The position numbers and the translations under genes were made by a program. From contig CAJKSU010000022.1 of assembly GCA_905202605.1 (NCBI GenBank), forward strand, positions 1-22,141: a DNA stretch of 22,141 bases. The letters run 5' to 3'. Under the pieces are notes generated by a model. The model saw nothing but the letters and a program-made list of their open reading frames with translations, had not been told where the DNA came from and made no database searches. Source of the stretch: an uncultured Eubacteriales bacterium (GTDB lineage: Bacteria; Bacillota; Clostridia; Oscillospirales; Oscillospiraceae). Shown here piece after piece: positions 13,096 through 21,499 of the stretch. Position 1 is the stretch's first letter, and each line of letters begins with the position of its first letter.

Positions 13096-13144
13096 AAAAA
13101 ATCCCCCATGCCGCCGGAGAAGCATCCGCAGACATGGAGGATTT
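13096..13144 (-). terminator. Rho-independent terminator of the SLH surface operon
   Basis: AAATCCTCCATG and CATGGGGGATTT form a 12-bp stem with one G-U pair on the minus strand (with further GC pairing inside the 22-nt loop), running into TTTTTT. Confidence 0.85.
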
Positions 13145-13149
13145 CTATT

Positions 13150-14667
13150 CTATTCGTCCGGCATCAGCAGCCGCGCCCGGTACAGCAGCGTTACGCCCTG
13201 ACCGCGGGTGCAGGGGGCATAGGGCCGGAACTCCCCGGCGGCATAGCCCTTGGTAACGCCATGCTCCACTGCCCAAAGTACAGCGCGGTAGCAGTACGAG
13301 CCGCTCTGCACATCGGCAAAGGGATTCTTCTCCTGAGTGGGTGCAGGACTGCCCGCCGCCCGCCACAGGAACGTGACGATCTGCCCCCGGTTGCAGGTCG
13401 CGTTGGGGGAAAAGGTGTTCGCCGTGGTTCCGTTGGTGATCCCCTGCTCCACCGCCCAGAGAACAGCATTGTAATAATACTGGCCCGGTTTCACATCGGT
13501 GAAGGGATTGTCCGTCTGCTGCGGCATGGGCTTGCCCATGGCCCGCCACAGGAAGGTTACCATCTGTGCGCGGGTGCAGGAGGCGTTGGGGACAAAGGTA
13601 CTTGCGGTCATGCCCGCAGTGATCTCCCGGCTGACTGCCCAGATCACCGCGTCGCTGCAATAGGAGTCGCTCCGCACATCGGTAAAGGGATTGTCTCCCG
13701 TCACCCGTCCAGAGGCCCGAACCGTCTCGCCAGTCAGCACATAATTCCGTGCCGCCGGAGTGTCCAGCAGCCGCAGGGTAACGCTGGCAGGGGACGGATC
13801 CTGGGGGTAGGGATCGTCATAGCGCACCTCTGCGGTATAGTCCACGCCCAGGGTCAGCTGCTCCGTACCCACCAGGCCGCTCCATGTGACCTGACGCACC
13901 GTGCCGTCTGTTTTCCCGTTTTCGTGCTTCTCCGCCAGCGTTACCTCGGAAGCGGTCAGCTCCTTTGGCGCTACCTGCAAGGTATAATGTGCCTGCGCTT
14001 GGGCGTATGCGCCGGGGACCGCTGCCGCCGTGGCAGTGATCTCCGCTGTTCCTGCGCCGCAGATGGTCACCGCTCCGGTATCTTCCGCTACCATCGCCAC
14101 CGCCGGATTGCTGCTATGGTAACGGATCGTACTGTCTCCGGAGCCATCCAAAACAGCGGCATTGGTAAAGCCCGCGTCGCCATAGGTCCGTTTCAGGCTG
14201 TCGCCCATGGAAAAGCGCAGCGTCCGGGTCGGCGTCTCCGCGTAGTACGAAAAGGAGGCCGCCTCCTGATAGAACAGATTGCTTCCCGCAAGGAACAGGC
14301 TGTAGTGTCCGGCTACCAGCTGTTCCGGACGAATCTCAAATTCGCCGCTGCTGCTCTGGGCCAGATACACCACATTATCCTCGGTGGGGTCGGCATCCCC
14401 GTCCCGCACCGCAAAGACCACGTACTCGCTTCCCGCTTCTGCGGCAGTATAGCGCAGGTGCAGCCCGGTGCTTCCTGCATAGACGGTTTTCGTTTCGCCG
14501 TCTATCTCTATCGCTTCCGCTTTGCCTCCCAGCGCCGTAACCGTCACATCGGTCTGCGCTGCGGTGATATCATATAGCCCGGAGTGAGCTTCCTCCGCTG
14601 CCGCCGGAAGGCAGAGCAGCCCGGTCAAGGCTGCGGTGATCAGCAGCAGCTTCCAATGTTTTTTCAT
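13150..14667 (-). CDS. Secreted SLH-domain surface protein
   Basis: A 505-residue protein. Signal peptide 1-24 (MKKHWK, then LLLITAALTGLLCLPAAA). Residues 25-145 are a strand-rich region of unknown family. Residues ~150-235 are an Ig-like Big_2-type domain ('YHSSNPAVAMVAEDTGAVTI', then C-GAGT), closely matching one in the neighbouring giant protein. An MBG/YDG-like segment follows at ~236-322. Three SLH repeats at 326-380, 387-440 and 448-500 carry the motifs CTRAQ, CNRGQ and CTRGQ. SLH triplets bind pyruvylated secondary cell-wall polymer, so the protein is displayed outside the cell. ATG 14667 follows GAGGA by 6 nt. It is 72 nt downstream of the giant SLH gene with only a hairpin between, probably in one operon, and is followed by a terminator. 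Confidence 0.88.
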   Translation of the reverse strand: MKKHWKLLLITAALTGLLCLPAAAEEAHSGLYDITAAQTDVTVTALGGKAEAIEIDGETKTVYAGSTGLHLRYTAAEAGSEYVVFAVRDGDADPTEDNVVYLAQSSSGEFEIRPEQLVAGHYSLFLAGSNLFYQEAASFSYYAETPTRTLRFSMGDSLKRTYGDAGFTNAAVLDGSGDSTIRYHSSNPAVAMVAEDTGAVTICGAGTAEITATAAAVPGAYAQAQAHYTLQVAPKELTASEVTLAEKHENGKTDGTVRQVTWSGLVGTEQLTLGVDYTAEVRYDDPYPQDPSPASVTLRLLDTPAARNYVLTGETVRASGRVTGDNPFTDVRSDSYCSDAVIWAVSREITAGMTASTFVPNASCTRAQMVTFLWRAMGKPMPQQTDNPFTDVKPGQYYYNAVLWAVEQGITNGTTANTFSPNATCNRGQIVTFLWRAAGSPAPTQEKNPFADVQSGSYCYRAVLWAVEHGVTKGYAAGEFRPYAPCTRGQGVTLLYRARLLMPDE

Positions 14668-14683
14668 ATGCGTTCCTCTTTGG

Positions 14684-14729
14684 GGATCGGCAGGCGGGGC
14701 GGAACCTCCGCGCCCGCCTGCTGCGATCC
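14684..14729 (-). other. GC-rich intercistronic hairpin between the two SLH genes
   Basis: GGATCG/CGATCC and GCAGGCGGG/CCCGCCTGC nest into a long stem (46 nt overall) on the minus strand. It is followed by CCAAAGAGG rather than uridines, so it is not a normal terminator. It could protect the upstream message from 3' exonucleases and set the ratio of the two surface proteins. Confidence 0.6.
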
Positions 14730-14739
14730 ATGCCTTCTG

Positions 14740-17700
14740 TTACTTGGAGTTCCGGAACAGGAAGGTGACAACCTGCGCACGGCTGCACTTGGCATCCGGC
14801 TGGAAGGTGGTCGCGGTCACACCCTTGGTGATCCCGGCCTTCGTTGCCCACAGAACAGCGTCCGCATAGTAGCGATCCGCCTTTACGTCGGTGAAGGGAT
14901 TGTCCGCCTGAACCTTGGGTGAGCCATTCGCACGCCACAGGAACGTGACGATCTGCGCACGGCTGCACTTGGCGTCCGGCTGGAAGGTGGTTGCGGTCAC
15001 GCCCTTTACGATGTTGTTTTCTACCGCCCAAAGCAGCGCCTTGTAGTAGTATCTTCCGGCGTCCACATCCGTAAAGTCAGTGGTCTTGGCGACAGGTTCC
15101 GGAGAACCGGCTGCACGCCACAGGAAGGTGACCGCCTGCGCACGGGTGCAGGTATCGCCGGGTGCAAAGGAGGTTGCGGTCTTGCCCTTGGTGATGTCGT
15201 GGGCATCCGCCCAATGGATGGCATCCCAGGAGTAGGAGCCGGGAACAACGTCCAGGAAGGGCATTTCGGTGCAGCTCTTGATGGTCAGCGTACCGGTTTT
15301 ATACACGATCTCGTTATAATTCTTCTCATTGGGAACGGAAAGTCCGGTCACCGCAAGGGTATAAGTTCCGGCGGTCTTGGTGCTGGGCACAACTTCCTTG
15401 TCCTTCTCGGTGATGGCAACGGTCATGCTGCCCGTCAGCTTGTCGCTGCCCACCAGACCGTCTGCGGTATAGATCTGCTCCGGCGCTTTCTTGCTGTAGT
15501 CCGGCAGATCCTCGCCGATGAATGCGGTCTGATCCTTTACGGTAACGGTCACCGTTGCCTTCTGGACGGTCAGCGTATAGGAGTCGGCGGCAGCAATGGC
15601 GGTGTCCGTCTCGGCGGCATTGGCGGTAATGGTAACGGTGCCTGCGCCCAGAATGGTTACAGCGCCGGTTTCCTCCTCCACTGCGGCGATCTTGGGATCA
15701 CTGCTGGAGTAGGTCACTTTGCTTCCCTCTGCGGCGCCGGTGGCTGCCAGCGTAAAGCCATGGTCGCCATAGGTCTTTTCCACGGTCTTATCCGCAAAGC
15801 CAAAGGCATCCTGCGGCTGCTTAGCCGGGGTCAGGTCCACGGACTGGAGTGCGCCGGCATAGTCGGTCTTTCCCGCTCCGTTGTATTCCTCGTTGAACAC
15901 ATACAGGGTATCGGACTCTCCCAGGGTCACACCGGAGAGATCAATTTCTACGCTGCCCTCCTGATCGCCGTCACCCAGCGCCTTCAGGCGTCCGTAGTAG
16001 GTCAGGTTGCCTTCGCCGTCTGCTACCACAGCGGAGATATAGCGTTTTTCGCCGGTGATCGCACCGGAGTAGGACAGGGTAATCACATCCCCGCTCCGGA
16101 GCATATCGCCCAGCTGGAAGGAATCATAGGTGCTGTCCTTCATGGTAAGCTTCCAGCTGTCGGTGGCGCTGCCCTGTGCGGGGGTCAGCGCATCTGCGCC
16201 CACGGTCTTGCTGTACTTTCCGCTGTTGGAATCCGACAGGAACAGGATGTCCGCAGTGGGCAGCAGGAAGGCCGGGCGAACTCCGTACTTCTTGCTGATG
16301 GTGGTGCCGATTGCTATGGTAAAGCCGGAATCGGACACATAGGCGGCATAGTAATCACCGGCGGCGGGAGAACGGAGCCACCACTGCATGCCGGTCTTTT
16401 TCAGGGTGGAGTTCAGAGAAGCGTTGTCATTGGAGATCTCGTTGGGAGAAAGCGCCCAGAGCAGCGCCCCGGAAACCGCATCGCCCTTGATCACATCGGT
16501 GTAGGGATAGCCATCGGTATAGTTGCCCGCCGCCAGATCACGCTTCTGGACATAGGACTGCTCGGCGTCCGTGAATCCTGCCGCAATGGCGTCGATGGCA
16601 GTTTTCAGCTGGCTCTTGCCATATTCGTTGCCATAATAGGTACCGCCGTCCTCATTGTACTCGGCAAAGGGTGCGGTTCCAATGGAATCCTGCGCCAGCA
16701 GCGTCATATTGTCCTCGCTGCTGACGATACCGCTGCCGTGATAGCCCACGACCACCCAGGCCTGACCGCCGTACCAGATGGTATCGGCTGCCGCGGTGTT
16801 GGCATTGCCAGAGAGCATGCTGCTGCCCTGATACATATGGGGATAATCTGCCTTATCGGGGTTGTTCTGATCTGCGAATACGGCAACCAGCGTGCGATTG
16901 CCTGCGGCGGTAAAGGTATATGCCGCATCCTTGCTGACCAGCTCATCGTTTTCATACCAGCCCATGAACTGATAGCCGCTGTTGGCTGTGGCCTTTACGG
17001 TGACCGTCTCCGTCTCCTCATAGGTTCCCGCGCCGGTCACGCCGCCCCAGCCCTTGACGTTAGGCGCTGCGGCAATGGTATAGTCCTCCAGCTGCCGGGG
17101 CGTTACGGTAAGGGTCGCGCTGTTGCTGTAGGCGGTGCCATGGGAATTGGTGGCGACGCAGCGGTACTTGTTGCCGTTCTGGGACAGCTCCACCTTGCTG
17201 ATGGAGTAGTCATAGTCCTCGGCGTCGTCAATGTCCTGCCAGCCGTTTCCGGTGTTGATCTGCCAGGTATATTCCGGCTCCGGATCGCCGCTTGCCAGTG
17301 CCTTGAATTCGGCAAAATCGCCCTCATCCACGGATACGCTGACGGGCTGCTGGGTAAAGGTCGGTGCGTCCTTGGAGGTCAGGTTGATCTCATAGAGGGC
17401 GCTGCTGTAATTGCTGTGGGTGCTGTCGCCCAGATGCTCATTGAACACATAGAGCCGATCGCCCTCCGCCATGGTCACGCCGGACAGGTCGATGGTGGCG
17501 GTTCCCTCTGCAGCTCCGTCTGCCAGAGACTGTACGGGGCCATAGTAGGTGACCGTTCCGCCGGAGAGCACTGCGGCGGAGATATATTCGCCCTCGCCGG
17601 TCTGTGCGCCGGTGTAGGCGACAGAAACGCTATCCTCCTCTGTCAGCACCTCGCCCAGCGCAAAGCCGCTGTGGGCGTCATCCTTCAGGGTCAGCTTCCA

Positions 17701-18768
17701 GGGGCCAGCCTTGGATGCAGCCGTCAGCCCCAGCGTATCGCTGCTGTCCGCTGCGGTAACCAGCGCGATCTTATCCGCGGACAGATGGAACGCAGGTCGA
17801 ACCGTCTGGGTGTTCATCAGGCTCTGTCCGTCAATAAAAACGGTTCCGTCATACTTCACCGCCGCATTTACGTACTCATTCTTACCGGGAGAACGAAGCC
17901 ACCAGCGGGTCGATGCCTGATCGGACGTAAAGCTGGAATCCATGATGCGGAGCGTTCCGTCCAGTGCCAGTGCTTCCTTGGTGGAAAGCAGCCAGACCAG
18001 CTCGTTTTCCGCAGGCTTGCCGGAAATTCCGTCGCAGGAGCCGTCTGCGGCATAGCTGCCGCTTTCCAGCGTTCTGGTAAGAATCGCGGCCTTTTCCGCA
18101 CCGGAAAAGCTCAGCGGCGTCAGCTTACCAACCGTCTGACCCGCCGCCAGCTTATTCAGGGTGCTGCGCAGGGTCGATGTAGCATAGTCGCAGTCAAAAT
18201 CCGTATCAAAGGATGCCACTCCAAGGTTCCCCTTCATGAGCAGGGTCAGGTTTCCGCTGTCGGAGGCAACGCCCTGTCCCTGATAGCCGATCACATTCCA
18301 GGTCTGACCGCCGTAGACAACGGAGGCCGCCTGCTCGGTGTTGACGCCGCTGCCCAGAACAGCCGTTACATCTGCATCCTGATCCGCAGGCGCCGACGCC
18401 TTGGACAGTGCATCCCGCACTGCATTCTTAATGCCCTCGCTGCTCTCCGTTGCGCCGGTAATGCCGTCCACATCTGGGCTGTTCTGCTTTACGATTTCTG
18501 GGAACAGGGACTCCAGCCCCCAGTCATCCCAATAGGACTGCTCCTCCTGGGAAACCAGCTCGACCTTCTCGATCTCGCCGCCGGAAATGGTCACGTCCAG
18601 AACAATTTTGCCGTCCATGTGACCATAGCCGGTTCCCTGATAAACGCCGTCGAGGTAGCTATCTCCGGTGCTGCCGTTGTCCAGTGCGCTGACCGGCAGC
18701 GCGCCGCAACCAACAGTCACCGCAGCTGCCAGAAACAGCGACGTGATTTTCTTCGTTAGTCTGTTCAA
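14740..18768 (-). CDS. Giant SLH-anchored surface protein with FMN-binding (flavinylation) domain and duplicated DUF6273-like modules
   Basis: 1342 residues. Signal peptide 1-29. Residues ~42-125 form an FMN_bind-type domain: GTGYGHMDGKIVLDV, then D101-G-I-T-G-A-T107, the motif whose Thr is covalently flavinylated by ApbE in this family. Module A (~150-340) ends in WWLRSP (289-294) and VRPAF, and a strand-rich segment follows (356-465). Ig-like domain 470-557 (Y-R-C-V-A-T). InlB-like repeat 563-632 (Y-Q-F-M-G-W-Y). Module B (~663-840) and its strand segment (870-980) duplicate module A. Big_2-like 985-1068, MBG-like 1069-1164, then SLH repeats at 1168-1222, 1230-1283 and 1290-1342. It is displayed on the cell wall; an extracellular redox role is inferred. 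The start is TTG 18768, six nt after AAGGAGGT, and no ATG competes. It has its own promoter and lies downstream of a caspase-like peptidase gene. Confidence 0.85.
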   Translation of the reverse strand: MNRLTKKITSLFLAAAVTVGCGALPVSALDNGSTGDSYLDGVYQGTGYGHMDGKIVLDVTISGGEIEKVELVSQEEQSYWDDWGLESLFPEIVKQNSPDVDGITGATESSEGIKNAVRDALSKASAPADQDADVTAVLGSGVNTEQAASVVYGGQTWNVIGYQGQGVASDSGNLTLLMKGNLGVASFDTDFDCDYATSTLRSTLNKLAAGQTVGKLTPLSFSGAEKAAILTRTLESGSYAADGSCDGISGKPAENELVWLLSTKEALALDGTLRIMDSSFTSDQASTRWWLRSPGKNEYVNAAVKYDGTVFIDGQSLMNTQTVRPAFHLSADKIALVTAADSSDTLGLTAASKAGPWKLTLKDDAHSGFALGEVLTEEDSVSVAYTGAQTGEGEYISAAVLSGGTVTYYGPVQSLADGAAEGTATIDLSGVTMAEGDRLYVFNEHLGDSTHSNYSSALYEINLTSKDAPTFTQQPVSVSVDEGDFAEFKALASGDPEPEYTWQINTGNGWQDIDDAEDYDYSISKVELSQNGNKYRCVATNSHGTAYSNSATLTVTPRQLEDYTIAAAPNVKGWGGVTGAGTYEETETVTVKATANSGYQFMGWYENDELVSKDAAYTFTAAGNRTLVAVFADQNNPDKADYPHMYQGSSMLSGNANTAAADTIWYGGQAWVVVGYHGSGIVSSEDNMTLLAQDSIGTAPFAEYNEDGGTYYGNEYGKSQLKTAIDAIAAGFTDAEQSYVQKRDLAAGNYTDGYPYTDVIKGDAVSGALLWALSPNEISNDNASLNSTLKKTGMQWWLRSPAAGDYYAAYVSDSGFTIAIGTTISKKYGVRPAFLLPTADILFLSDSNSGKYSKTVGADALTPAQGSATDSWKLTMKDSTYDSFQLGDMLRSGDVITLSYSGAITGEKRYISAVVADGEGNLTYYGRLKALGDGDQEGSVEIDLSGVTLGESDTLYVFNEEYNGAGKTDYAGALQSVDLTPAKQPQDAFGFADKTVEKTYGDHGFTLAATGAAEGSKVTYSSSDPKIAAVEEETGAVTILGAGTVTITANAAETDTAIAAADSYTLTVQKATVTVTVKDQTAFIGEDLPDYSKKAPEQIYTADGLVGSDKLTGSMTVAITEKDKEVVPSTKTAGTYTLAVTGLSVPNEKNYNEIVYKTGTLTIKSCTEMPFLDVVPGSYSWDAIHWADAHDITKGKTATSFAPGDTCTRAQAVTFLWRAAGSPEPVAKTTDFTDVDAGRYYYKALLWAVENNIVKGVTATTFQPDAKCSRAQIVTFLWRANGSPKVQADNPFTDVKADRYYADAVLWATKAGITKGVTATTFQPDAKCSRAQVVTFLFRNSK
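14761..15000 (-). repeat. Recent duplication of SLH repeat units
   Basis: The 60-nt blocks 14761-14820 and 14941-15000 differ at only about five positions and lie exactly 180 nt apart. They encode the matching ends of SLH repeats 2 and 3 (shared 'VTATTFQPDAKCSRAQ'). SLH repeats normally diverge, so this points to a recent duplication or gene conversion. Confidence 0.8.
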
Positions 18769-18770
18769 TG

Positions 18771-18839
18771 TTTTACCTCCTTGATTGTACCGATTTTGGA
18801 TGGGATCTCGTTATGTGCAATAGGCTAAATTCCTCCTTT
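18771..18839 (-). other. Tandem Shine-Dalgarno leader upstream of the giant SLH gene
   Basis: Two strong ribosome sites lie in the leader: AAAGGAGGA (18839-18831) and AAGGAGGTAAAA (18782-18771, serving TTG 18768). The first has no ATG. TTG 11 nt after it opens a 15-codon frame (M-H-I-T-R-S-H-P-K-S-V-Q-S-R-R) whose last codons AGG-AGG-TAA are the second Shine-Dalgarno itself. It could be a leader peptide controlling initiation, or chance. Confidence 0.4.
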
Positions 18840-18851
18840 GACCAACTCTAA

Positions 18852-18880
18852 ATTATATCGCCTTTATGCAGCTGCATAAA
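18852..18880 (-). promoter_or_regulatory. Promoter of the giant SLH gene overlapped by an 18-bp palindrome
   Basis: TTTATG (18880-18875), 17 nt, TATAAT (18857-18852) on the minus strand. The perfect palindrome TTTATGCAGCTGCATAAA (18863-18880) covers the whole -35 and most of the spacer, the ideal place for a dimeric repressor. It lacks a loop and a U-tract, so it is not a terminator for the upstream peptidase gene, whose stop lies 6 nt upstream of it. Confidence 0.65.
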
Positions 18881-18885
18881 TGGTT

Positions 18886-21441
18886 TCATTGTGATGCTCC
18901 TTCGCTTCCCAGTCGTGTCAGGGTCAGGGCAGGGCAAAGGGGCTGATAGGTTCCCCGCTCCAGCACCAGCAGCGCCGCCGTTTCCGCATCCGCCGAAAAA
19001 TCCCCGGCCTCCAGATTCAGCGTCACATCCGTACCGGATGCTACATCAGCGGACTGGAGCACACGCATGGAAATCTGGCTCCCCTGCGCATCATATTCCG
19101 CAAGGATCAGCTGGGCCGTTTTTTCCAGCGTGCCGGGATTGTGCAGGGTCACTGTGCCATAGTTCTCCGTATCCCGGTCAAAGGTCAGATTTTCTGCCGC
19201 AGAAAGCTCAGCGGACAGGCCGCCGCCGTTGGCGCAGGCTCCGGTATAGTAGAGCCGTGCGCCGCTGGACCCCTGATAGAGGGTCAGCGGCTTCCCCGTG
19301 CCTGACTGGCAGGAGAGATACAGGCCGTCCTCTCCCACCGCGCATTGCAGGGTTCGCTCCGGGTACTTGACATTGGAAATGGTCACGCCGCCGTTTATAG
19401 CCTGAAGGCGCCAGCGCGCTTCCTCCCGACTGAAATTTGCTGTGGTGGTCAGCGCTCCTTCCTCTGTCTGGCTGGCAAGGTATGCCGTCCCGTCCATTCC
19501 TCCCAACCGGATCACATAACAGTCGCTGCCGCTGATTCGGCTGATTTTCCAGGTAGCATCCGGCGGGATTCGGGCGATCCGGTTCTGGTCAAAGATCACG
19601 CCGGATCGGCTCCGGGATAAAAAGCTGCCATCACATTGGGCAACATAGCCCCCGGAGGCCAGCACATAGGTGCCGCTCTGCTCAATAAGCGCCCCGGTTA
19701 CGCGGGTAAACCGGCAGGGATTCGCAGTTCCGTCGCCGTAATAGGTATACACGGCGTAGAGCTGCTGGGTTTCCGATGTAACCGGATACGCCGCCCCAGC
19801 CTGAAACACCGTTGCCTTTTTCTCAGCCCCTGAAACAGGCGCTTCCGCCCAGCCCGCAAAGGCATACTGCACATCGTGGGCCTGCGGCAGAGCCGTCGGC
19901 TCCGGCAAAAGAATGCTGTTGCCAATGTACCCGGTGCATTCCGGCTGTGCTATCCCATCTGGGGTTTGGAACGTAATGGTTCCCACCGTTCTGGGGGTGA
20001 AATGCACCGTGATCTGGCAGTCCTGAATCAAATCGGAGATCAGGAATCGGCTGCCATCCTGCTTTACAGTGGCAGCCCCGGCAGGTGATACCGTGCAGCC
20101 GTCCGCAATATAGCCCTCGGTGGGCGAGGTTTCTATGGTAAGACCGTTTACCGTGACGCTGCCCTTTGCCTCGTCTTCGGATACGGCTGTGACTGCATAA
20201 TAATCTTGCAGCTTCCAGTCGGAATGCACGGCCTGAGTATCGTCAACCAGCCCCTGTCCCGGATAGGGATCCGCATCCGACACCACAATGGGGAAGGCCG
20301 CATGGCTTTTTTGTGCATCTTCCTTCGTGCTGACCATGTAAAAAGAGGACAGCCCCGCCTTGGCGCACAGCTGAGGGGAATAATCCCATTCGCCGCAGGA
20401 TGCCTTCATATCCGCGATTGCCTCCGCCATGGTGCTTCCGTCCATAAGGCTGTCAAAGAAGTCGGCGGAAAAGCAGGCATCCCCCTTAAAGGTGACCGAC
20501 TGGCTGTAGCCATAAACGACTCCCTCGCCCTGCTCCAGCAGCGGCTGTGCCAGGCCGTCCGTTGCCATGCCCAGGCAAATCGCCATCCAGACCAGACCGC
20601 CGCTGCCCTGCCGCTCCATGTGGTTGACCAGCACGGTTCCGTCCACCTGATAGTAGGGAAGTCCGTCGATCACGCCCCCGTATACCGCATGACCTTCCTG
20701 ATAATCCTCGGCGGTAAGGCCGGTGCCGCTTTGTAGACAGAGGTAGGAAGTGGTCGCACCGGAGGTGTAATCAGAGCCGGAACCGGCATAGTCGGTAGTT
20801 CCGTGGCTGTTGAAAATGATCACGCCGCCCTTTTCCAGGGCATCGGCAATGTTCTCTACCGTTGCGGCGCCGCCCTTATAATAGTGATAGGTCCCGCCGG
20901 TCTGTGCCGCCAATGCCTTTGCTTCCGTTTGATAGTGATCGGTAAAATCGTCGCTGAGGCCGTAATACGGCTCGAAAAGATAGATGTCAGAGCCGTGCGC
21001 CGTGTTGGAGGTTCCGTAGGGGATCACCTCTGTGCCCGCTGTCCCGGACTGATCTCCAGGCATGGACTGCTCTGCCGCGCCGGTATCCTGCGACGCCTGC
21101 CCCAGCAGTGCAGGGGAATAAGCGCAGGTTATGCCGCTGTGCATGCGCCACTGAATATTGCTGCCCTGCACCTGAATGGAGTCCGGATCCACGTCTGCGC
21201 ACTTGATCAGATAGGCTTCTATCGCTTGTACGGTGTCCTGCGATAGGGAAAAGTCGTTCCCACTGGCTTCCGCCGCAATGGCATAGGTCTGCTCCATCAC
21301 CTGATTGGCGGCATCATAGTCCCTGTCAGACAGCGCCTGTGCGACATCCGCCGCATATACCTGTCCTCCATACGGAGCCAGTCCAAACAGCACTGCGGCA
21401 AGCAGTACCATTGCGGCAAGCCGTTTTTGTAAGCCCTTCAT
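18886..21441 (-). CDS. Secreted clan CD (caspase/gingipain-like) cysteine peptidase with surface-type C-terminal domains
   Basis: 851 residues from ATG 21441, which gives a standard signal peptide (basic KGLQKR, hydrophobic core, cleavage near VYA30). An outer ATG at 21492, after AAAGGA, adds 17 residues and is possible. The catalytic domain is at ~140-375. H213 follows a hydrophobic strand ('GGVIIFNSHGTTD') and C289 follows a second one ('GGLVWMAICLGMATDG'), the His-Gly/Cys dyad layout of clan CD peptidases (caspase, gingipain, clostripain). The exact family is unclear. Downstream are a repeat-type domain (~427-481), an InlB-like domain (~483-565, Y-A-F-A-G-W-A), a possible beta-trefoil-like region (~578-735) and a final Ig-like domain. 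There is no SLH, LPxTG or C-terminal membrane segment, so it is probably released or held non-covalently. The adjacent SLH proteins are candidate substrates (inference). Confidence 0.75.
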   Translation of the reverse strand: MKGLQKRLAAMVLLAAVLFGLAPYGGQVYAADVAQALSDRDYDAANQVMEQTYAIAAEASGNDFSLSQDTVQAIEAYLIKCADVDPDSIQVQGSNIQWRMHSGITCAYSPALLGQASQDTGAAEQSMPGDQSGTAGTEVIPYGTSNTAHGSDIYLFEPYYGLSDDFTDHYQTEAKALAAQTGGTYHYYKGGAATVENIADALEKGGVIIFNSHGTTDYAGSGSDYTSGATTSYLCLQSGTGLTAEDYQEGHAVYGGVIDGLPYYQVDGTVLVNHMERQGSGGLVWMAICLGMATDGLAQPLLEQGEGVVYGYSQSVTFKGDACFSADFFDSLMDGSTMAEAIADMKASCGEWDYSPQLCAKAGLSSFYMVSTKEDAQKSHAAFPIVVSDADPYPGQGLVDDTQAVHSDWKLQDYYAVTAVSEDEAKGSVTVNGLTIETSPTEGYIADGCTVSPAGAATVKQDGSRFLISDLIQDCQITVHFTPRTVGTITFQTPDGIAQPECTGYIGNSILLPEPTALPQAHDVQYAFAGWAEAPVSGAEKKATVFQAGAAYPVTSETQQLYAVYTYYGDGTANPCRFTRVTGALIEQSGTYVLASGGYVAQCDGSFLSRSRSGVIFDQNRIARIPPDATWKISRISGSDCYVIRLGGMDGTAYLASQTEEGALTTTANFSREEARWRLQAINGGVTISNVKYPERTLQCAVGEDGLYLSCQSGTGKPLTLYQGSSGARLYYTGACANGGGLSAELSAAENLTFDRDTENYGTVTLHNPGTLEKTAQLILAEYDAQGSQISMRVLQSADVASGTDVTLNLEAGDFSADAETAALLVLERGTYQPLCPALTLTRLGSEGASQ

Positions 21442-21499
21442 TTTGCTGCATTCCCCATTTCGTTCTGCCGTCCAAGCTGACCAGCTGTACATATTTTCC

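Noticed and set aside
13024..14577. 517-codon plus-strand frame opposite the smaller SLH gene
   Set aside because: Same antisense artefact; low-complexity Arg/Gly/His-rich translation and no ribosome site.
15199..18759. 1186-codon open frame on the plus strand opposite the giant SLH gene
   Set aside because: It is antisense to a gene with a signal peptide, recognisable domains and a perfect Shine-Dalgarno. Its translation is Gly/Ile/Arg-rich without domains, an effect of codon bias.
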